Shown here: positions 59,525-64,000 of the stretch, one piece after another
Numbering within the stretch: position 1 is the stretch's first letter
How the letters are laid out: each line of letters starts with the position of its first letter
Origin: Croceimicrobium sp965656185
GTDB taxonomy: Bacteria > Bacteroidota > Bacteroidia > Flavobacteriales > Schleiferiaceae
Assembly (NCBI GenBank): GCA_965656185.1
Contig: CBFHJH010000012.1
Location: 1-64,000, forward strand
Length of the DNA: 64,000 nt
Direction: 5' to 3'
Position numbers and translations under genes: made by a program
The notes under the pieces: generated by a model
Seen by the model: only the letters and a program-made list of their open reading frames with translations
Databases searched by the model: none
Told to the model about the DNA's origin: nothing

Positions 59525-59881
59525 TTAATTATTAGGAGCGCCTTGGTTCACCCAAGCACTGATCTTATCTATATCACAATCGAGCAAAGCGCCACTGGGA
59601 GGCATCAAATTACCGCTAGTTCCGCGGATACGTCCCAGTAATTGGCCATTGTCGGCAATGGTCTTCGCATCTTGATAGGTGCTTAAATCTAAAGCACCCA
59701 CGCCATTAGGTCCCAAGTGGCAACCCGATTGAGCACAATTATCGCTTAAAATCGCTTTGATGTCTTTTTGATAAGCTACATCCGAAGTATCACAGCCTAG
59801 ATCAGGTCTTAGATCTTCCACATTTTCCGACTCACAAGCAAAGAACAAGCTGAGGCTTAAAAGACAAATTAATTTCCGCAT
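59525..59881 (-). CDS. Cytochrome c-like lipoprotein with a C-x4-C-H haem motif
   Basis: 118 residues from the ATG at 59879-59881, which gives a lipobox F-F-A-C near residue 15; a longer frame has no signal. The haem-binding pattern is C-A-Q-S-G-C-H near 54-60, with four residues between the cysteines and not two. N-L-M-P-P-S-G near 91-97 supplies the distal Met. Bacteroidota and planctomycete proteins with C-x4-C-H are known. It is expected at the outer membrane or periplasm as a single-haem carrier. First gene of the cytochrome/YceI/DUF5777 unit. Confidence 0.78.
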   Translation of the reverse strand: MRKLICLLSLSLFFACESENVEDLRPDLGCDTSDVAYQKDIKAILSDNCAQSGCHLGPNGVGALDLSTYQDAKTIADNGQLLGRIRGTSGNLMPPSGALLDCDIDKISAWVNQGAPNN

Positions 59882-59978
59882 TCTTTTGGTTTTGATAAAA
59901 TCCTTTCGCCGGATTTCCTTTCCTTTATATACGTATTGTTCGCTAAAATAGTTTGTAAATACGCATAAGCCCCACGAA

Positions 59979-60368
59979 ATGAAGAAATTAATTTGGATCA
60001 GCATTATTGTTCTTGGTATGGCCTTTCTCGGCTACCTTTATGTATTTCACAAACCACATCGGGATGTTGCAGGTGAAGCCGCAAGTCAAACCTTGGCTGC
60101 CAGCACTTTGGTCGATCAATTCAATAATGATCGTTCCCTGGCCGACTCACTCTACCTCGATCAAGTTATTGCCGTAAAGGGGAAGCTGGCCAAGATCGAC
60201 GGCGATGCCATTAATTTAGAGGAAGGCATTTATGCTAAATTGGACTCCAATGCCACCATGCCCAATTTGAAACCTGGCGATAGTATTTCGATCAAAGGAC
60301 GGGTGATAGGATTCGATGATTTGTTTGGTGAAGTGCGTTTGGACTTTGCCAGTGTTGATGATCAGTAA
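59979..60368 (+). CDS. OB-fold (tRNA_anti-like) membrane-anchored protein
   Basis: 129 residues. A single N-terminal hydrophobic segment (about 5-22) is followed by a short linker and an OB-fold domain of about 85 residues with D-Q-V-I-A-V-K-G-K-L near 61-70, G-D-S-I-S-I-K-G-R-V near 104-113, and a C-terminal R-L-D-F-A. The family (tRNA_anti-like) occurs in Bacteroidota as short envelope proteins of unknown function. Divergent from the cytochrome gene, convergent with the UMF1 transporter, overlapping it by seven bases. Confidence 0.75.
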   Translation: MKKLIWISIIVLGMAFLGYLYVFHKPHRDVAGEAASQTLAASTLVDQFNNDRSLADSLYLDQVIAVKGKLAKIDGDAINLEEGIYAKLDSNATMPNLKPGDSISIKGRVIGFDDLFGEVRLDFASVDDQ

Positions 60369-61645
60369 ACCCTTTTCCCCTTCTTGATTCTTAAGATCTG
60401 GAAAAAGCCAATTAAAAAGAACACCGACAAGGATAGGGCGCTAGCGCGCATGTCACCAGTTAGTTGGATCAAGTAGCCATAAATGAAAGTGCCAAAGATG
60501 ATGGCTACCTTCTCGGTAACGTCGTAAAAACTGAAGAAACTCGCGGTAGATTCGGTTTTTGGCAAGAGCTTCGAATAGGTTGAGCGGCTAATAGCTTGAA
60601 TTCCCCCCATTACCATACCTACTAAACCACCGATGGCATAGAATTTATACTCTACCCATGGGTCGGTCTTCGATAAAAAATAAGCTAAAACACAGATCAA
60701 GGTCCAAATAAGGATACTGATCTTTAAGCTTTGTAAATTGCCAAAACGAGAAGATAAAAAAGAAAAAAGATGGGCGCCTCCAATTCCTACGAATTGAATG
60801 ATCAAAATGGTGGCAATAAGCTTTCCGCTTTCCAAACCCAATTCCTGATCGCCAAATAAGCTTGCCAATAAGATTACCGTTTGTACTCCGATGCTGAAGA
60901 AGAAAAAACTATATAAGAACTTCCGTAAATTTCCGGCATCATTCAATTGCTTCGCCACCGCCCGCAATTCACGAAAGCCACGCCAGATATAGCGATCCTC
61001 TTTCGGTTTACGTTGATGCACATTATTGGGCAATCGCCGAAAGGTGATCTGAGCAAACCCTATCCACCACAGCCCTACTAAAAGAAAACTAAAACGAGTG
61101 GCAGCACCGGTATCGGCAAAGCCAAATTGCTCTGGCATACTTATCATAACTAGGTTTAGGATCAAAAGCAAAGAACTACCGATATAACCCAAGGAAAACC
61201 CCTTAGCACTCAAAGCATCCTGTTCTTCACTCTCCGCAATTTCCGGCAAAAAGGCATTATAAAAGACCAGTGAACCCCAAAAGCCTACGCTAGCGATCAC
61301 ACTCATACTTAAGCCATAATATACATTTGATGCATCAAAGAAGTAGAGTGACATACAGGCTAATGAGCCCATCCACGCAAAGAACTGTAAAAAGCGTTTT
61401 TTACTGCCAGAATAGTCGGCAATACCCGACAAGAATGGCGACAATATAGCCACCAGAAAAAAGGAAAAAGCGAGCGAATAGCTGTACAAGCTGGCACTTT
61501 GCAACTCGAGCCCTAGAAAGGTGATTTGCGGCTCGGCTACTGCATTGTAGTAGATCGGAAAAACCGCCGTGCTGATTACTAGAGAATAAACTGAATTGGC
61601 CCAATCGTAAAAGGCCCAGGCATTTTTCACTCGCTTATCCGACAT
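60362..61645 (-). CDS. MFS transporter of the UMF1 (Atg22-like) family
   Basis: 427 residues, 12 membrane helices. The N-terminus A-W-A-F-Y-D-W-A-N-S-V-Y near 9-20 is the UMF1 hallmark, and G-G-I-Q-A-I-S-R-S-T-Y-S near 338-349 is the matching second-half motif. Relatives export amino acids from vacuoles in yeast; the bacterial substrate is unknown. It is divergent from nrnA. Confidence 0.9.
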   Translation of the reverse strand: MSDKRVKNAWAFYDWANSVYSLVISTAVFPIYYNAVAEPQITFLGLELQSASLYSYSLAFSFFLVAILSPFLSGIADYSGSKKRFLQFFAWMGSLACMSLYFFDASNVYYGLSMSVIASVGFWGSLVFYNAFLPEIAESEEQDALSAKGFSLGYIGSSLLLILNLVMISMPEQFGFADTGAATRFSFLLVGLWWIGFAQITFRRLPNNVHQRKPKEDRYIWRGFRELRAVAKQLNDAGNLRKFLYSFFFFSIGVQTVILLASLFGDQELGLESGKLIATILIIQFVGIGGAHLFSFLSSRFGNLQSLKISILIWTLICVLAYFLSKTDPWVEYKFYAIGGLVGMVMGGIQAISRSTYSKLLPKTESTASFFSFYDVTEKVAIIFGTFIYGYLIQLTGDMRASALSLSVFFLIGFFQILRIKKGKRVY

Positions 61646-61682
61646 CTTGGCAAGATACTAAAAGAGACCCGATATCTACTGC

Positions 61683-61690
61683 TATATTTG
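61683..61690 (+). promoter_or_regulatory. -7 box TATATTTG placed 4 nt before the nrnA start
   Basis: TATATTTG-TGCC-ATG. It matches TAnnTTTG and implies a leaderless transcript for nrnA-gldI. Confidence 0.45.
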
Positions 61691-61694
61691 TGCC

Positions 61695-62726
61695 ATGCAA
61701 GAACTAAAAAGCCTCAGCGCAGAATTGAAAACTTTTCTGCAAAAGAAGCCTTCCATAATAATTACGAATCACGTAAACCCCGATGGCGACGCCGTGGGCA
61801 GTGCAACCGCCCTTTATGGGGTATTGCATCAATTGGGCCATTCGGTCAAAATGATCATGCCTAATGATTACGCCGCCAATCTAAAATGGATGGCCTATGC
61901 TACTGAAGTAATCTTCTTCAATGAGCAGCAAGCGGCAGCCGGCGAACTAATCGAATCGGCAGATCTACTCATTCACCTCGATTACAATGACCCTAAACGT
62001 AGTGGTGCCATGGAAGATGTGATCAGAGGATCTAAGGCTAAAAAACTGATGATCGATCATCACCAGCAGCCTTCCGACTTCTGCGACTGGACTTACAGTG
62101 ATACCAGCATGTCTAGCACTTGCGAAATGGTGTATCACTTTTTAATGGCTTGCGACTGGCACCAGCACCTAAATAAAGATTTATCCGAAGCACTTTATAC
62201 CGGTATTGCTACCGATACTGGCAATTTCCGCTTCAGCAGCACCAGCCCCCTTACCCATCAAGTAGCGGCCGCCTTGCTCCAAAATGGAGTAGAAAGTCAG
62301 AAAGTGGCGAGCCGAGTTTATGATGCCAATAGTCTTAGTCGTTTTCAATTATTGGGGCGGGCCTTGAATGGCATGGAAGTTCACGCGGACCTACACACGG
62401 CGGTGATCAGCTTAAATCACGATGACTTGGAGGAATGCCACTATCAAAAGGGAGATACCGAAGGTTTTGTTAATTATGGCCTATCCCTCGAAGGAATCGA
62501 ATTGGCGGTCTTTATGAAAGGTAGTGACGATAAGGTAAAATTGAGTTTTCGTAGCAAAACGAGCTTCGACGTAAACCAATTTGCCCGCAAGCATTTCAAT
62601 GGAGGCGGACATCGCAATGCGGCCGGTGGTATTAGCGATCTTAGTATTGCTGAACTTAAAAGAGCCCTAATGGATTACCTAATATCCTATCAGAAAGAAT
62701 TAAAAGCTTTAGCGGATGCGCATTAA
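61695..62726 (+). CDS. nrnA: DHH-family phosphoesterase NrnA (nanoRNase/pAp phosphatase)
   Basis: 343 residues. It degrades nanoRNAs and dephosphorylates pAp. The DHH metal motifs are N-H-V-N-P-D-G-D-A-V-G-S near 26-37, H-L-D-Y-N-D near 94-99, D-H-H near 119-121, and D-T-G-N-F-R near 173-178. The DHHA1 domain ends with G-G-G-H-R-N-A-A-G-G near 304-313. The next gene, a GldI-like lipoprotein, overlaps by 11 bases; I recall the order nrnA-gldI-cyclophilin as conserved in Flavobacteriia. Confidence 0.95.
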   Translation: MQELKSLSAELKTFLQKKPSIIITNHVNPDGDAVGSATALYGVLHQLGHSVKMIMPNDYAANLKWMAYATEVIFFNEQQAAAGELIESADLLIHLDYNDPKRSGAMEDVIRGSKAKKLMIDHHQQPSDFCDWTYSDTSMSSTCEMVYHFLMACDWHQHLNKDLSEALYTGIATDTGNFRFSSTSPLTHQVAAALLQNGVESQKVASRVYDANSLSRFQLLGRALNGMEVHADLHTAVISLNHDDLEECHYQKGDTEGFVNYGLSLEGIELAVFMKGSDDKVKLSFRSKTSFDVNQFARKHFNGGGHRNAAGGISDLSIAELKRALMDYLISYQKELKALADAH

Positions 62727-63258
62727 CTTGATCCTTATTCTAAGCTTCGTTTTTGGAGCCTGTAATGGCCCGGAAGCGGAAACCAGCAAACCTTTAATAG
62801 ACCAGCAAAAACCAGGGCGCACCCGTGAAAATAGCATTGAGGCCCACCGTGATTTCCTTAAGAAGGAAGTGGAGTCTATCAAAGAGTATATCGCCGACCG
62901 CGATTTGGATTTGAAACGTAATGGTACCGGTATTTTTTACCAGATCGATAGTCTAGGGCAAGGCCCACGACCAAAAATGGGGGATGATGTTTCCTACACT
63001 TATCGCATCTCCTTGCTCAACGGCACCACTATCTATGAGTCTGCTCCCGGAGAAAGCGCCCAACTGCGAATCGACCGCGAAGATGCGGAGATCGGCCTGC
63101 ATGAATCGCTAAAGATGATGCGACTTGGCGACAAGGGTCTATTTATCTTACCTTCGCATCGCGCCTTTGGAGTGGCGGGCGACCAGAATAAAGTCCCTCC
63201 CTTTACCGCTTTGGTATATGAACTTGAAATCACAGATATTCAAAAAACAAAATCCTAA
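62716..63258 (+). CDS. gldI: GldI-like FKBP-type peptidyl-prolyl isomerase lipoprotein
   Basis: 180 residues. The lipobox F-G-A-C at residues 13-16 is clear. An FKBP domain spans about 75-175: G-x-x-P-K-M-G-D-D-V-S-Y near 83-92, G-L-H-E-S-L-K-M-M-R-L-G-D-K-G near 117-131, and P-S-H-R-A-F-G-V near 136-143. GldI is a gliding/T9SS lipoprotein with the same architecture, and the neighbours match. Symbol assignment is by domain and context; a role in gliding is not proven for this organism. Confidence 0.78.
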   Translation: MRINLILILSFVFGACNGPEAETSKPLIDQQKPGRTRENSIEAHRDFLKKEVESIKEYIADRDLDLKRNGTGIFYQIDSLGQGPRPKMGDDVSYTYRISLLNGTTIYESAPGESAQLRIDREDAEIGLHESLKMMRLGDKGLFILPSHRAFGVAGDQNKVPPFTALVYELEITDIQKTKS

Positions 63259-63261
63259 AAA

Positions 63262-64000
63262 ATGAAGAACTTTTGGATGACTGCCTTACTCGTAGGCGGA
63301 CTACTCAGCAGTTGCAACTCGCAGAACGTAACTGTAAATGGTGAAAAGCTAGAACTTGAAGATGGTATTTACGCCCATATCTCTACCAATCAAGGCGATA
63401 TATTGATCGACTTAGCCGAGGAAGAAGCACCACTTACTGTTGCGAACTTCGTTGGACTAGCCGAAGGAACCCACCCTCTAGCTTCAGCCGAATACCAAGG
63501 CAAACCTTTTTACGATGGTTTGATCTTTCACCGCGTGATCCCTAACTTCATGATCCAAGGTGGTGACCCTCAAGGAAACGGCATGGGTGGTCCTGGTTAT
63601 AAATTCGAGAATGAGATCTCAGAAGAATTAAGTCATAAAAAAGGGGTGATCTCCATGGCTAACTCAGGACCTAACACCAATGGTTCTCAGTTCTTTATTA
63701 CCGTGGCCGAAACACCACACCTCGATGGCTCTTACAATATCTTCGGTTCGGTGGTAGCTGGTCAGGAAGTAGCTGATGCCATCTCGCAAATGGCACGTAA
63801 CCGCCAGGATAAGCCCAATGAAGATGTAGTCATGAATAAAGTGACCATCATCCGTAAGGGTAGTGATATGAAGGACTACGATGCGGCTGAGGCCTTCCAA
63901 GCAGCCAAAGAAGGCATTGCTAAAGCGAAAGAAGAGAAACAAGCCGCCATGCGCCGTCAGATCAAAGAAGCGACCGAAGGTTTTGATAGTACCTCTACCG
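63262..64000 (+). CDS. Cyclophilin-type peptidyl-prolyl isomerase lipoprotein (runs off right edge)
   Basis: 246 codons are visible from the ATG at 63262-63264, with no stop before the window ends. The lipobox L-L-S-S-C is at residues 14-18. The cyclophilin domain covers about 35-195: F-H-R-V-I-P-N-F-M-I-Q-G-G-D-P near 91-105, M-A-N-S-G-P-N-T-N-G-S-Q-F-F-I near 133-147, and H-L-D-G-S-Y-N-I-F-G near 154-163. After it comes a charged helical stretch rich in K/E/A, as in flavobacterial proteins that carry a second folding domain further on. It folds exported proteins. It follows gldI by 3 bases. Confidence 0.93.
   Translation, partial: MKNFWMTALLVGGLLSSCNSQNVTVNGEKLELEDGIYAHISTNQGDILIDLAEEEAPLTVANFVGLAEGTHPLASAEYQGKPFYDGLIFHRVIPNFMIQGGDPQGNGMGGPGYKFENEISEELSHKKGVISMANSGPNTNGSQFFITVAETPHLDGSYNIFGSVVAGQEVADAISQMARNRQDKPNEDVVMNKVTIIRKGSDMKDYDAAEAFQAAKEGIAKAKEEKQAAMRRQIKEATEGFDSTST

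Overview
The window is chromosomal DNA of a member of the Bacteroidota, most likely a marine-type flavobacterial lineage (Flavobacteriales). Support: a six-gene Na+-translocating NADH:quinone oxidoreductase operon, a type IX secretion Plug protein, a GldI-like FKBP lipoprotein next to nrnA, Bacteroidota-restricted families (DUF5606, DUF3667, DUF5777), TAnnTTTG-type -7 boxes with a TTTG-like element about 20 bp upstream, and many SpII lipoproteins. GC content is middling and gene density high. Two runs of N (41414-41423 and 45613-45711) show that this is a scaffolded draft assembly, and both distort a gene.

Layout. 1-1600: the 5' end of a tyrosine recombinase leaving the left edge, a secreted thioredoxin-fold-like protein, two low-coding tracts full of tandem and inverted repeats, and tRNA-Arg(UCU) with its own promoter and terminator. 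1695-5045: SulP anion transporter plus beta-carbonic anhydrase (probably bicarbonate handling), a membrane LytTR regulator and a small MotA/ExbB-like protein. 5103-11044: nqrABCDEF. 11200-16041: T9SS Plug, DUF3667, TsaC, then tatC-lptB on the other strand. 16169-25849: recQ, then a tightly packed run rfbC, lytic transglycosylase, small membrane protein, mutL, two rhomboid proteases and an EEP-family phosphoesterase, followed by an unknown exported protein.

25902-35527: peroxiredoxin; ZIP transporter/methyltransferase/TSUP transporter; a membrane-anchored winged-helix regulator divergent from a TonB-C-like protein, with phased direct repeats between them; M14 carboxypeptidase, lipoprotein, Na+:solute symporter. 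35529-44628: RlmL-like methyltransferase, PriA, lysoplasmalogenase, M48 lipoprotein, Hsp20, an interrupted membrane protein, RluA-type synthase, PanB, an unknown lipoprotein. 44782-52485: DnaK, geranylgeranyl-reductase-like flavoprotein, Tpx, thioredoxin, and the sixA-ppk-ppx polyphosphate operon. 52574-56807: ruvX-def-TPR-DUF5606-mazG facing dapD and a START-domain gene. 56797-64000: TetA-like MFS, a cytochrome-like lipoprotein/YceI/DUF5777 cluster, an OB-fold protein, a UMF1-type MFS, and nrnA-gldI-cyclophilin running off the right edge.

Most of the window is housekeeping. I found no CRISPR array, prophage or classical defence island. The least ordinary signals are the phased TTTAC repeats next to the membrane-bound wHTH regulator, a dyad covering the -7 box of the thioredoxin gene, several -7 boxes only 4-5 nt from start codons (leaderless transcripts), a MutL without endonuclease motifs, and the repeat-rich tract beside the recombinase.
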